Part shown: piece by piece, positions 25,874 through 34,745 of the stretch
Numbering within the stretch: the stretch's first letter is position 1
Layout of the letters: each line of letters begins with the position of its first letter
Assembly (NCBI GenBank): GCA_964229355.1
Contig: CAXRDE010000023.1
Span: 1 to 64,000, forward strand
Direction of reading: 5' to 3'
DNA from: CAXRDE01 sp964229355
GTDB lineage: Bacteria; Cyanobacteriota; Sericytochromatia; UBA7694
DNA length: 64,000 nt
Made by a program: the position numbers and the translations under genes
Notes under the pieces: model-generated
The model's database searches: none
What the model was told of the DNA's origin: nothing
Seen by the model: only the letters and a program-made list of their open reading frames with translations

Positions 25874-26766
25874 TGACCGATTATCGGCAGGTGTTTGCGG
25901 GTCTCCAGTTGCGCTGGTTGGTGGCGTTACAGTGGAGTCTCCTGATTGGGGCTTACCTACTCATGGAAATCCTGAACCTGTGTTTACCTACAGGTTTTTT
26001 TCCACCTGAAAGTCACTATTTTTTTGAGGCCTTTCCGAATCTTCTGGGGCAGTTGCTGTTTATGGGTGCACTGTGGATGCTTTGCAGAAGCAAAGGTTTT
26101 TCCTTGCAAAGCTTTTGGCAACGCCCCATTGCCCCACAAAAATGGTATTGGCTAGGCTTGCTGTTTATACCACTGATGTTAACCAGCCTCACCCTCAATG
26201 CCCTTATTGGCTATTTCATTGAAAATTTCTCTTATCTTCCCTTTGAAGAAGCCTCTGAGCTCAACCCCCTGGGCATGTGGATCATTGAACCCTGGAAAAA
26301 CCAGTGGTACCTGGCCTATAACCTGCTGTCAGTCTTTAACCTCGTACTGCTCACCCCTTTTGTCGAAGAAGTGTTTTTTCGCGGATTTGTCTTGCACCGT
26401 CTCAGCCTCAAGCATGGCGCTTATAAGGGCCTTTTTTTCAGTGCTTTATTTTTTGGTGCTTTTCATCTGCACGGCATTGGCCACGCCACGCTCATCGGAC
26501 TTGTCCTGGGCTTTGTATACCTTCAAACCCGCAATCTGAGAGTGACCATTTACTGGCACATGTTACATAACGCCGTCAGCACCCTATTCTCAATCCTCAA
26601 CAGTGATTTCTCTATTTTGGATCAGCCTGGAATTGAGCGAGCATTTGACACCGTAGGCCTGGGTCTAGTGGGCGTGTTTCTGATCTGTCTGCCTACCGGC
26701 ATTCATTGGCTGCGTCAGCAGCACATCACCTATACCGCCCCGCTGTTTCAAGATGCTAACGAGTAA
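25873..26766 (+). CDS. CPBP-family intramembrane metalloprotease
   Basis: A 297-aa polytopic membrane protein with the CAAX-protease/bacteriocin-processing (Abi) core. Motif 1 is EExxxR (E165, E166, R170 in 'FVEEVFFRGFVLHRL'), motif 2 FxxxH (F194-H198), motif 3 HxxxN (H229-N233). About seven to eight membrane helices. These glutamate-dependent proteases cleave membrane proteins or prenylated/bacteriocin peptides; the substrate here is unknown. Its start overlaps the last pseudopilin stop (TAATG), so it belongs to the Tad operon and may act on pilus components. Confidence 0.88.
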   Translation: MTDYRQVFAGLQLRWLVALQWSLLIGAYLLMEILNLCLPTGFFPPESHYFFEAFPNLLGQLLFMGALWMLCRSKGFSLQSFWQRPIAPQKWYWLGLLFIPLMLTSLTLNALIGYFIENFSYLPFEEASELNPLGMWIIEPWKNQWYLAYNLLSVFNLVLLTPFVEEVFFRGFVLHRLSLKHGAYKGLFFSALFFGAFHLHGIGHATLIGLVLGFVYLQTRNLRVTIYWHMLHNAVSTLFSILNSDFSILDQPGIERAFDTVGLGLVGVFLICLPTGIHWLRQQHITYTAPLFQDANE

Positions 26767-26776
26767 GAGATGGGCC

Positions 26777-27271
26777 TCAAAGGCAGAGCCGTTGAATCAG
26801 CGCTGCCTGCTGAGGATACTCGGCTTGTAAAGGACTTGCCTGCGCCAGTTCAAAATCGGCAAAGTCAAAGCCCGGCGCCACCACACACGACACCAGCGCA
26901 AAAGCTTCTGGCTCAGGAGCCCCCAACTCGGCTGCAAACCAGGCACCCGCAGGCACCCAGGCCTGGGGCTGTTGGGGCCCCAAATCCATGCGGGTATAGT
27001 CCTGCTGAAGCACATGAATATGCAAGGCTTGCCCGCCGTGAAAAAACCAGTGTTCATCGCTGGCAATGCGGTGAAAATGAGAGCGTTCCTGGTGCTGAAG
27101 CAAAAAGTAAATCACGGTCGCTGCTGCACGGGCCCCCTGCTGACCTGTGGCTGCGGCGGGCAATTGAAGCCCTGAACGGTAGGTCTCTTTATACCAGCCC
27201 CCTTCGGGGTGGCGTTCGAGTTCCAGGTGGTCAATCCACTGCCGGGCTGTCATGGGTGAAGTCAAAGTCAT
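26777..27271 (-). CDS. DUF985-type cupin protein
   Basis: A 164-aa single-domain cupin of the DUF985 (Cupin_5) family. It has 'HPEGGWYKETYRS' near residue 16, the cupin motif 1 region 'ERSHFHRIASDEHWFFHGG' with His/Glu metal ligands, and the family C-terminal 'VVAPGFDFADFELA'. Probably a small-molecule isomerase or oxygenase-like fold in the cytoplasm; no substrate is known. AAGGAAA lies upstream of the ATG. It converges on the CPBP gene with a 10-bp gap. Confidence 0.85.
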   Translation of the reverse strand: MTLTSPMTARQWIDHLELERHPEGGWYKETYRSGLQLPAAATGQQGARAAATVIYFLLQHQERSHFHRIASDEHWFFHGGQALHIHVLQQDYTRMDLGPQQPQAWVPAGAWFAAELGAPEPEAFALVSCVVAPGFDFADFELAQASPLQAEYPQQAALIQRLCL

Positions 27272-27328
27272 GGGAAATTTCCTTACAAGCGCTTGTTTCG
27301 CTGCTATAGCGATCTCTACAATAAAACC

Positions 27329-27517
27329 ATGGAACTTTTACAAAATCAAACCCTGACTTGCCCCTATTGCTGGCAGCAACTGGATGTACTCGTGGATTGT
27401 TCAGTGACTCAGCAAGAATATGTGGAAGACTGCCATGTGTGCTGCCGCCCGATTCTGGTACGCATGGAGCTGATCGACGATGAAGCATATATTGAAGCGG
27501 TGCCCGAGAATTATTAA
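27329..27517 (+). CDS. CPXCG-motif cysteine-rich small protein
   Basis: A 62-aa protein with two Cys pairs, 'LTCPYCWQQL' and 'EDCHVCCRPI', matching the CPXCG cysteine-rich family that binds zinc as a ribbon. The tail 'EAVPENY' is also family-like. The start at 27329 begins the conserved part; a longer frame to 27293 is possible. No clear ribosome site is visible. Function unknown. It ends 13 bp before a bidirectional terminator. Confidence 0.8.
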   Translation: MELLQNQTLTCPYCWQQLDVLVDCSVTQQEYVEDCHVCCRPILVRMELIDDEAYIEAVPENY

Positions 27518-27530
27518 CCGGTGACCCCAC

Positions 27531-27571
27531 AAAAAAGCCCGAGCCTGAGTTGAAAGGCACCGGGCTTTTTT
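27531..27571. terminator. Bidirectional rho-independent terminator
   Basis: AAAAAAGCCCG (27531-27541) pairs perfectly with CGGGCTTTTTT (27561-27571). It serves the rightward CPXCG gene and, on the other strand, the fasciclin gene that ends at 27594. Confidence 0.85.
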
Positions 27572-27593
27572 AGGACTTTAGGTATACAGGGCT

Positions 27594-28139
27594 TTATTTT
27601 GCGGCCTGGTTAGCGGGTGGCAGAATGACCGTGTCCACCACGTGAATCACGCCGTTGCTGGCTTTCACGTCTGGCATAATCACCTTTGCCCCGTTAATGT
27701 AAACGTGTTTGTCACGGGTGCTGATTTTAATCGCTTTACCGGAGAGGGTTTTGGCTTCCGTGAGCTTCATGGCAGCTTCAGCATTTACGTCACCAGGGAC
27801 CACATGATACAAAAGAACCTCTTTTAATTTGGCTTTGTCTGCCAAGAGAGCCTTAAGGGTTGCAGGCGGAACTTTTGCAAAAGCCTCATCGGTGGGCGCG
27901 AATACGGTAAAAGGTCCTTTGGCCTGTAAAGCACTGACCAGCTCAGCTTCTGTAAGTGCTTTGGCCAGGGTTTTGAACTTGCCTGCAGCCAGGGCCGTAG
28001 AAACAATATCTTTTTTTGAGCTTTCCATTATTTCTTTTTTATGATGCGCTGATCCACTATGATTACCTGCCAGTGCAGACCCAGAAAATGCGCCGAATAG
28101 AATACTCGCCGTGATGGCAAAATGTAAGGGTTTAAACAT
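27594..28139 (-). CDS. Exported fasciclin-domain (FAS1) protein
   Basis: A 181-aa protein with a signal peptide (about 1-24, ending ALA-G) and one FAS1 domain (about 42-178). The conserved boxes are seen: 'GPFTVFAPTDEAFAKVP' (H1), 'LLYHVVPGDV' (YH region) and 'NGVIHVVDTVILPP' (H2). FAS1 proteins mediate adhesion or matrix interaction outside the cell or in the periplasm. Ribosome site AAGGAGA. Monocistronic, ended by the terminator at 27531-27571. Confidence 0.93.
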   Translation of the reverse strand: MFKPLHFAITASILFGAFSGSALAGNHSGSAHHKKEIMESSKKDIVSTALAAGKFKTLAKALTEAELVSALQAKGPFTVFAPTDEAFAKVPPATLKALLADKAKLKEVLLYHVVPGDVNAEAAMKLTEAKTLSGKAIKISTRDKHVYINGAKVIMPDVKASNGVIHVVDTVILPPANQAAK

Positions 28140-28318
28140 GATATAAAGGTCTCCTTGGTTGTTTCATCGTTACAAACCTTAGCTTAAATTCATACCCAGG
28201 TTTGGCGCAAGCCCCGTTGAAAAAAATAAGCGACATCTTTACATGATCTTTATAGCGAGAAGGGTTCCCCCCTTCACGGCATCCACTTTAACCCAGGAAA
28301 CAGGTTTGTGGGTTCAGC

Positions 28319-28354
28319 AAAAAAGGCCTGCCAGAAGCATCTGGCAGGCCTTTT
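28319..28354 (-). terminator. Rho-independent terminator of the aldehyde dehydrogenase gene
   Basis: A 15-bp perfect stem, 28321-28335 with 28340-28354 (AAAAGGCCTGCCAGA arm), 4-nt loop, followed on the minus strand by a T run. It lies 20 bp beyond the stop at 28374. Confidence 0.9.
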
Positions 28355-28373
28355 CCCAATAAGAACAAATGTC

Positions 28374-29912
28374 TTAGATTTCGAACTTAATGCCCTGTGC
28401 CAGGGGGAGCTCGGTACCGTAATTGATGGTGTTGGTTTGACGGCGCATATACGCCTTCCAGGAATCAGAACCCGACTCCCGTCCGCCACCAGTTTCTTTT
28501 TCGCCCCCAAAGGCGCCGCCAATTTCTGCCCCTGAGGTCCCAATGTTCACATTGGCAATGCCACAGTCAGAACCCAGAGCCGACAAAAAGCGCTCAGACT
28601 CACGCATATTGGTGGTGAAGATGGCTGAAGAGAGCCCTTGTTTCACATTGTTCTGCATGGCAATGGCATCGGTCACTTCGCCACTGTACTTGAGTAAATA
28701 CAGAATGGGTGCGAAAGTTTCTTCTTGCACAATGTCCATATCGTTGTTGGCTTCGGCCACCGCAGGCATTACGTAGCAGCCGCTTTCAAAGCCTTCACCA
28801 CTGAGGGTTTGTCCTCCAAAGATCACGTCACCGCCCTGGGCTTTAACGGCTTCCAGGGATTTTTGCATGGTGGCCACGGCGTCGGTATCGATCAACGGAC
28901 CCACATGGTTTTTCTCATCGAGGGGAGAGCCAATTTTAAGACCTTCGTAAGCTTTGACAATGGTGGATTTGACCTGATCGTAAATGGACGCATGAATGAT
29001 CAGACGACGGGTGGAAGTACAGCGCTGGCCACAGGTCCCCACGGCGCCAAAGACAATGGCAGGCAGAGCCATTTTAAAGTCCGCGTCGGGGGTTAAAATA
29101 ATGGCGTTGTTACCGCCAAGCTCTAAGATAGAACGGCCCAGACGGCCGCCCACCACTTCACCCACCCGTTTGCCCATACGGGTCGAGCCCGTGGCAGAAA
29201 TCAGGGGAATGCGGCTATCGGCAATCATTTTTTCACCGATGGTGGGCACATCACCCACAATCATGCTCATGACACCTTCAGGCACGTTATTGTCTTTGAG
29301 CACTTTCGCCATAATGTTAAAGCAGGCCACCGCTGTTAATGGGGTTTTTTCAGAGGGTTTCCAGATGCTTACATCGCCACAAACGGCGGCAATCATGGAA
29401 TTCCAGGCCCAGACGGCCACCGGGAAGTTAAAGGCAGAGATAATGCCCACAAGGCCCAGGGGATGCCATTGCTCGTACATTCTGTGGTTGGGACGCTCAG
29501 AGTGCATGGTTAAACCATACAGCTGGCGCGATAAACCCACGGCAAAATCACAGATGTCGATCATCTCTTGCACTTCGCCCAGGCCCTCTTGCAGCGACTT
29601 GCCCATTTCGTAAGACACTAACATACCCAAATCATCTTTGGCTTCGCGAAGCGCGTTGCCGATCTGACGCACAATTTCACCCCGTTTGGGGGCAGGCATG
29701 GCCGCCCATTCCGCTTTGGCGGCTTCTGCAGTGCGAATCACCTGCTCATAATCCGCTTCAGTGGCTTTGCCCACTTTGCCAATCACCTGTCCATCCACGG
29801 GAGAATAGGAAGTATAGGTATCGGCAGTACTGCCAAACCATGCTAAACCGGTGGTGCAGGGGCTGGCTAAATCCTGCAGATTTAGAGCCTTTAAAAAATC
29901 TGTGTTTTCCAT
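28374..29912 (-). CDS. Aldehyde dehydrogenase, ALDH7/aminoadipate-semialdehyde type
   Basis: A 512-aa NAD-dependent aldehyde dehydrogenase. Catalytic residues: N162 (SAFNFP), K185 (IWKPSEKTPL), E264 (LELGGNN) and nucleophile C298 (GTCGQRCTSTRR). The 'GQRCTSTRR' and 'HRMYEQWHPLG' context matches the ALDH7A1/PcD/AmaB group that oxidises alpha-aminoadipate semialdehyde (with its cyclic form P6C) in lysine breakdown; betaine-aldehyde-like activity is also known in this group. AAGGAGA precedes the ATG. A single-gene unit with its own terminator; no other lysine catabolic gene is next to it. Confidence 0.9.
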   Translation of the reverse strand: MENTDFLKALNLQDLASPCTTGLAWFGSTADTYTSYSPVDGQVIGKVGKATEADYEQVIRTAEAAKAEWAAMPAPKRGEIVRQIGNALREAKDDLGMLVSYEMGKSLQEGLGEVQEMIDICDFAVGLSRQLYGLTMHSERPNHRMYEQWHPLGLVGIISAFNFPVAVWAWNSMIAAVCGDVSIWKPSEKTPLTAVACFNIMAKVLKDNNVPEGVMSMIVGDVPTIGEKMIADSRIPLISATGSTRMGKRVGEVVGGRLGRSILELGGNNAIILTPDADFKMALPAIVFGAVGTCGQRCTSTRRLIIHASIYDQVKSTIVKAYEGLKIGSPLDEKNHVGPLIDTDAVATMQKSLEAVKAQGGDVIFGGQTLSGEGFESGCYVMPAVAEANNDMDIVQEETFAPILYLLKYSGEVTDAIAMQNNVKQGLSSAIFTTNMRESERFLSALGSDCGIANVNIGTSGAEIGGAFGGEKETGGGRESGSDSWKAYMRRQTNTINYGTELPLAQGIKFEI

Positions 29913-30116
29913 TGAAAGATCTCCTTTTTATCAAAGCTTACCACCTCTTGCCGCCCGTGCGTGAAAATAGCGGCGATCTCCCTCGAGGTGTCTCCTTAAG
30001 ATTAAAAACAGGTTATATGAGTAGTAAAAAAAGGTTATATTTAAGCCACAAGGCTTCAGAATATCAGCCCTTTCATAGATAATAACTATAGAACTTGCGT
30101 AGAAAGGAGACCCATT

Positions 30117-31271
30117 GTGCCCACCGTCCATCAAACGCCGTTGGTAAGCCCCGGCTTTAATGCCCTTCAGGTCTCCGCCAAACCTGTGCCCTCAGGCTTT
30201 AGCAAGCAAAACACCCCCGTGAATACGCCCACTGGCCCCCAGGATAGCTTCCGCCTCTCGCTCAAGGGCTCCCAGATGCAGGTCAATGCCCAGGCGCAAA
30301 ACCAGATTCAATTTGGTGCCGCCGTACACGTGGACACCCCCAACCCCAATCCCACCAAATTTTTGGGCATGATTCGCCTCACTCAAAATCAGGAACTGCA
30401 AATTCAATCCGCCGAAAACAAAGCCTTTTACCGTTTTGACCAACCCGGCAACGATATTACTCGCGGCTCGATTAATGCCAAGATTCGTCACAGCGCCACC
30501 AACACGTATCAACCCGGCTACTTAGAGCACGGCAGCGGTCTCACCCTGTCTGAGGATGAGCGTAAACAGGTCATGGATGCCCTCAAAGACTACGGTGAAG
30601 ACCTGGCCTCCATTGCGATTGTGGGCCGCGACAAACGGGAACTCTCAAACTACTTAGAAGACAAAGCCTTTATCTTGGTGTTTGACAAAGACAAAGACGA
30701 CTTTGAAGACTATATCAAAAACGGTTTTCATGACTTTTTTGGTGCGGAGGAAGTCCAGGCCACACCCCCTGCCGCTCAGACCACCACAACAGGTAAGGTC
30801 TCCACTGAAGCGCAAGACGATCCCAAAGCCAAAGATCGCGGCGAAGCCTTTCGCTGGCGGTTCTTTCAACCCCGTGTGGGCGTCAGCATGCGCGGTTTAG
30901 ACTTTGAAAAAACCCGTGTTAAAGCCCAGGTGGAACTGGCCCGTTTGAACGGCCCCGCCAATACCGAAGTGAAGGTGCTGGCCAAAGTCCCCTTTACCTT
31001 TGAGGGCGAATACAACGTCGAAGGCGAAGTGCAAGCCCGCCGCATTATCAACTATAAACCCGGTGAGTACGGCGCCTTTAAAGACAATATGTATGTAGAA
31101 ACCAACACCAACTACAACCACAACGAAGCCCGTTTGCGCAGCACCTTTGGCGTACGCAAACAAATTTCACCGGACTCTTCATTGGGGGTTTACGGTTCGG
31201 GCACCCTGTCTACCGGCGGCGAAAAACACGATGTGGGCATTGGCGTCAATTACCAGCTCAAGTTTGACTGA
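30117..31271 (+). CDS. Unknown protein with beta-barrel-like C-terminus
   Basis: A 384-aa protein, not recognised. It uses GTG, with AGAAAGGAG 8 nt upstream. No signal peptide is seen. The N-terminus (1-70) is Pro/Gln/Asn-rich and probably disordered. A globular middle (about 75-210) contains 'LTLSEDERKQVMDALKDYG'. The last about 130 residues alternate polar and hydrophobic residues in strand-sized blocks (TRVKAQVELARL, NMYVETNTNYNH, SSLGVYGSGTLS, VGIGVNYQLKFD), like an outer-membrane barrel or autotransported beta domain. It overlaps the convergent gene by 14 bp. Confidence 0.6.
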   Translation: MPTVHQTPLVSPGFNALQVSAKPVPSGFSKQNTPVNTPTGPQDSFRLSLKGSQMQVNAQAQNQIQFGAAVHVDTPNPNPTKFLGMIRLTQNQELQIQSAENKAFYRFDQPGNDITRGSINAKIRHSATNTYQPGYLEHGSGLTLSEDERKQVMDALKDYGEDLASIAIVGRDKRELSNYLEDKAFILVFDKDKDDFEDYIKNGFHDFFGAEEVQATPPAAQTTTTGKVSTEAQDDPKAKDRGEAFRWRFFQPRVGVSMRGLDFEKTRVKAQVELARLNGPANTEVKVLAKVPFTFEGEYNVEGEVQARRIINYKPGEYGAFKDNMYVETNTNYNHNEARLRSTFGVRKQISPDSSLGVYGSGTLSTGGEKHDVGIGVNYQLKFD

Positions 31272-32256
31272 CGCCCGACAAGCTTTCCTTTTGCTGACGC
31301 AGAATCAAATCCTGTAACCAAAGCAATTGGTGCCGCAAGCCCACGTCTTCAAAAACAGAGGCCAACAGAATGGATTGGCCGGGGCCATGGAGCGTCAGCT
31401 CATCATAATAGCGAATGCGGCGTGTGGTCATGAAGTCTGGCGAATTCATTAGCGTTTCTTTTTTAACACGCTCCAGGGTCACCCCATGCAAATCATTCCA
31501 AAGGAACGTCTGAGATTGACGGCCATTTTTATAGGTTAAGCCTGTGGCTGAAAAGCTCAGGTAAACCCGCCCCACCGCACGAAAGCTTTCTGGGTTCAAA
31601 AGCACCGTCTGATCATAAAATTCGAGATCTTCCAGCCCGGCGGGTAAAGAGACCTGATACCCCTCCTCTTGCACCTGTAAATGCATCCGACAGCCCACAG
31701 GCAAGTCCAGATAAGGCATCGCTTCGCTTAAAGGAGCCTGAGCAGCCGCTGCAATGGCCTGTTGATGGGTGTTGAGAAAGGCGTTCACCTGCTCACATAG
31801 ATCTGTATAAACCGCTTCGGGTAAGTTCATATCCAGAGCCACCGCCGGTAAACCTTCAGCGCCGCACCCATTTAACAGGAGCGCGCTCTCATGCCTAAAA
31901 CCGTTCCGACGATAAGACAGCGATTTCACCAGGTAGGTGGGCACAGCACCGTTTTGCAAAGAAAGCTGGTAAGGCGTAAGCACCAGCTCCCAGGCACGGT
32001 TGCTATCGGGTTTTTTTCGGCTCAGCGAAAAAAATAAGATCAGTGTAAAAAGAACGAGGGCCTCTGAGCCGAGCAGAAGCATAACCCCTGAGGTATAATC
32101 TTCGGGAGAATGGGTGGAAAGTAACGGAGCCGCCAGCAAGAATTGCAGGGGCAACACGAGCAGGTTGAGAAACAGAATGCGCGAAAGCGTAGAGGCTTTT
32201 TTCTGGAGATGTACGGGCACAGGTATTTTGAGCATGGGAGGTTCTAATACAGACAT
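31258..32256 (-). CDS. Unknown membrane protein
   Basis: A 332-aa protein with two N-terminal membrane helices (about 24-48 and 55-78, 'LNLLVLPLQFLLAAPLL', 'VMLLLGSEALVLFTLILFF') and a cytoplasmic remainder that looks mostly beta, with 'YLSFSATGLTYKNGRQSQTFLWNDLHGVTL' resembling a PH-like fold. It starts 12 bp downstream of the ABC permease gene with no strong ribosome site, so it may be translated through coupling; Met8 is an alternative start. Function unknown. The size and topology resemble the unknown gene at 34746-35558. Confidence 0.6.
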   Translation of the reverse strand: MSVLEPPMLKIPVPVHLQKKASTLSRILFLNLLVLPLQFLLAAPLLSTHSPEDYTSGVMLLLGSEALVLFTLILFFSLSRKKPDSNRAWELVLTPYQLSLQNGAVPTYLVKSLSYRRNGFRHESALLLNGCGAEGLPAVALDMNLPEAVYTDLCEQVNAFLNTHQQAIAAAAQAPLSEAMPYLDLPVGCRMHLQVQEEGYQVSLPAGLEDLEFYDQTVLLNPESFRAVGRVYLSFSATGLTYKNGRQSQTFLWNDLHGVTLERVKKETLMNSPDFMTTRRIRYYDELTLHGPGQSILLASVFEDVGLRHQLLWLQDLILRQQKESLSGVSQT

Positions 32257-32268
32257 AAACGACGGTGT

Positions 32269-33108
32269 TTACCCCTTTAAACTGCCTGACATGAGGCCTT
32301 GAATAAAATATTTTTGCCCCACCAAAAAGACGGCCAGGGCGGGCACTACTGAAATGACACCTGCGGCCATCAATTGGCCCCACTGGGTGTTCTCGCGGAA
32401 ACTGCCTTTAAAGGCTGCTAGCCCCACAGGCAGGGTGCGCATGGCCTCAGAATTGGTTACGATCAAAGGCCATAAAAAGCTGTTCCAGGTGCTAATAAAG
32501 GTAAAAATACCCAGGGTCGCCAGGGCAGGCAAGGCGGTGGGCAAAGCGATCTTCCAGTAGATTTGAAAGGGGTTGCAGCCATCGAGCATGGCCGCTTGCT
32601 CCAATTCTTTGGGAAACCCCAAAAACCACTGGCGCAGCAAGAAAATGCCAAAAGCGCCAAAAAGACCGGGCACAATGAGGGCGTAATAACTGTCGATCCA
32701 GCCCAGCTTGCTCATGAGAATGAACAGGGGCACCACGTTCACCTGCGGGGGAATCATCATGGTGGCCAGAAAGAGCAAAAACAGGGTATTGCGAAAGGGA
32801 AAATGCAAACGGGCAAAGGCGTAACCCGCCATGGAAGCGGTCACCATTTGACCTGCGGTGGTCAGCACCGCCACCAGCAAAGAGTTCCAAAAGAAGCGCA
32901 CCAGCGGCACAGCAGTCATGGCCTGGGTATAGTTCTGCGGCTGCGCCGGATTGGGCAAAAACTCAGGCGGAAAGGCATAAATTTGTTCGGTGCTCATTAA
33001 AGAGGTGGACAACATCCATAGAAAAGGCACCAGCATAGATACCGCGCCGAGCACCAGAATAATGTAGGCTAAGACTCTTGATCGATCCATCGCTTGCGCA
33101 GACTCCAT
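32269..33108 (-). CDS. Carbohydrate ABC transporter permease (MalG/UgpE-like)
   Basis: A 279-aa inner-membrane permease of the BPD_transp_1 family. Six membrane helices; 'SLMSTEQIYAFPPEFLPNP' after helix 1 is typical of MalG-like subunits; the EAA loop is 'EQAAMLDGCNPFQIYWKIALP' (about residues 189-209), which contacts the ATPase. It overlaps the partner permease by 40 bp at its 5' end, so the first codons are uncertain; Met7 (33090) is an alternative. It forms a heterodimer with the MalF-like protein. No ATPase or binding-protein gene is adjacent. Confidence 0.88.
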   Translation of the reverse strand: MESAQAMDRSRVLAYIILVLGAVSMLVPFLWMLSTSLMSTEQIYAFPPEFLPNPAQPQNYTQAMTAVPLVRFFWNSLLVAVLTTAGQMVTASMAGYAFARLHFPFRNTLFLLFLATMMIPPQVNVVPLFILMSKLGWIDSYYALIVPGLFGAFGIFLLRQWFLGFPKELEQAAMLDGCNPFQIYWKIALPTALPALATLGIFTFISTWNSFLWPLIVTNSEAMRTLPVGLAAFKGSFRENTQWGQLMAAGVISVVPALAVFLVGQKYFIQGLMSGSLKG

Positions 33109-33944
33109 TGAATTAAGGTCAGGGTTAAAATAACGCCAAAGAGCAAATAGGCAATCGCAGAAGCGCGGCCTACATTAAAGAACTCAAAAGCATTTTGATA
33201 CAGCCAGAACACCGCCACATTGGTGGTACCTGCGGGCTCACCCTGGGTCATAATGTACACCGGATCAAACACCTGGAAGGCGGTAATGGTGGACATCACC
33301 GACACAAAAAACAGGGTAGGTCCCAGCTGGGGCAGGGTGACATTGAGAAACTGTTGCCAGCGGTTGGCGCCATCGAGAGAAGCCGCTTCGTACAACTCTT
33401 CAGGAATGGTTTGTAGGCCCGCCAAAAAGAGAATCATACTATAACCCACATTCTTCCAGACGCCCATTAGAATCAGGGCCGGCATGGCCCAGAAGGTACT
33501 GTACAACCACTCCACTTTGGGCAATCCCACCCAACTGAGCAGTCCGTTAAACAAACCAATCTGGGGATCGTACATCCAGTTCCACACCAGTGCAATGGCC
33601 ACCATCGAGGTCACCACCGGCAAAAAGTAGATGGTACGAAACACCTTGGTGACCCAGCCTGACTGGTTCATGGCAATGGCCAGTGCCAGGGCTAACGGAA
33701 TCTCTAAAAAGACCACCGCCAGGGCGTAATAAAAAGTGTTACCCATGACCTGCCAAAAAGTGGCGTCGGCCAACAGTTCAGTATAATTTTGCAGGCCTAC
33801 CCACCGGGGTGGACTGAGCATATTCCAGTGGGCGAAGCTCAGACCAAAGGACGCCAATACAGGAATAGCCACAAAAATCCCCACCCCCAGTAAACTGGGA
33901 AGCAGAAAAATAAAGGCCCATTTCCATTCTTCTTTGTTTTGCAT
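33069..33944 (-). CDS. Carbohydrate ABC transporter permease (MalF/UgpA-like)
   Basis: A 291-aa inner-membrane permease. Family markers: 'WAFIFLLPSLLGVGIFVAIPVLASFGLSF' first helix, 'WVGLQNYTELL', 'NTFYYALAVVFLEIPLALALAIA', and the EAA loop 'EELYEAASLDGANRWQQFLNVTLP'. It partners the MalG-like protein downstream. It heads the transcript (33944 to 31258 with two further genes). The solute is unknown; glycerol-3-phosphate or a sugar is possible given glycerol kinase about 1.6 kb upstream, but that is only proximity. Confidence 0.88.
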   Translation of the reverse strand: MQNKEEWKWAFIFLLPSLLGVGIFVAIPVLASFGLSFAHWNMLSPPRWVGLQNYTELLADATFWQVMGNTFYYALAVVFLEIPLALALAIAMNQSGWVTKVFRTIYFLPVVTSMVAIALVWNWMYDPQIGLFNGLLSWVGLPKVEWLYSTFWAMPALILMGVWKNVGYSMILFLAGLQTIPEELYEAASLDGANRWQQFLNVTLPQLGPTLFFVSVMSTITAFQVFDPVYIMTQGEPAGTTNVAVFWLYQNAFEFFNVGRASAIAYLLFGVILTLTLIQWSLRKRWIDQES

Positions 33945-33999
33945 TTAGACAGTATACCGAACTTTGGAAAAGAAGCCTTTATGATTCAGGGGTGGGGGG

Positions 34000-34656
34000 T
34001 TATTTCTTGTTTAATTTATGGGCTTTCACCTGGCCGTTGGCCTTTACGATCGAGCGAATCGACGCATTGCGGTTGACGTTATCGGGATCAAAGCCCAGAA
34101 CCCACAACTCAGCTCGGCTGAGGTCGCCAATTTTCATGCTGCCTGGCACCCGTCCCTCACGGGCCAACACCACGTCCAAAGAGGTGGTGGGGGTAATGTC
34201 TACCACCAGCACACCTGGACGATAGGTAATCAAGGAGGCACCCAACCAATAATTACCGTCGAGGGTCCGCAGTTCAATGACACTGTCGCGGTCAATAACG
34301 ACGGGTACGGCATCTACTTCGTACTGAATGTAGGTTTGGCCTGTTAGAGGATCAACACGCACGTCGGTCACATTCACCGCGGTAACCTGGCCGTCAATCA
34401 CGGCTTCTAAGCGGTACAGATCGTTCACGCTCACCCGTAAGACGGGGTCTGCGGTGGTGGTGACGACCACCTGCTGGGTTTGAAAACCGTCCTCGCTGGC
34501 CACATAGGGCAAAGTCACCTCACCCTGAACCCGCTGGGTTGGAGTGGGTTGATTTGAAGCCATCGGTGTAAGGTCCTGTTGGCACGCAACAAGGCTGAGT
34601 GCGCCGGGCATACAAAGACTTAAAGCCAGTAATAATCGTGGGGTTAATGACAACAT
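34000..34656 (-). CDS. Putative lipoprotein, unknown
   Basis: A 218-aa protein with a lipoprotein signal peptide (lipobox LVAC, C25), a short polar spacer, and a beta-rich body (VLRVSVNDLYRLEAVIDGQVTAVNV, TYIQYEVDAVPVVIDRDS, RPGVLVVDITPTTSLDVV). The start at 34656 has AGGAGGA upstream and begins the signal peptide; the longer frame to 34704 does not. Not recognised. It may be IPT/TIG-like from 'DLSRAELWVLGFDPDNVNRNASI', but this is weak. Probably membrane-anchored in the periplasm. Confidence 0.65.
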   Translation of the reverse strand: MLSLTPRLLLALSLCMPGALSLVACQQDLTPMASNQPTPTQRVQGEVTLPYVASEDGFQTQQVVVTTTADPVLRVSVNDLYRLEAVIDGQVTAVNVTDVRVDPLTGQTYIQYEVDAVPVVIDRDSVIELRTLDGNYWLGASLITYRPGVLVVDITPTTSLDVVLAREGRVPGSMKIGDLSRAELWVLGFDPDNVNRNASIRSIVKANGQVKAHKLNKK

Positions 34657-34745
34657 AGATGTGTCCTCCTGTTTGCTTTTATGTTTGTATGCTAAAGGGG
34701 GCACATCTTAGAACTCAACGCGATTTATACGCTTTTGATGCGGGT

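Noticed and set aside
26770..27309. 179-aa rightward frame
   Set aside because: Antisense to the DUF985 cupin gene, which has a ribosome site and family motifs.
29840..30134. Short frames in the spacer between the ALDH gene and the next gene
   Set aside because: No ribosome sites or motifs; the 204-bp spacer contains the two divergent leaders only.
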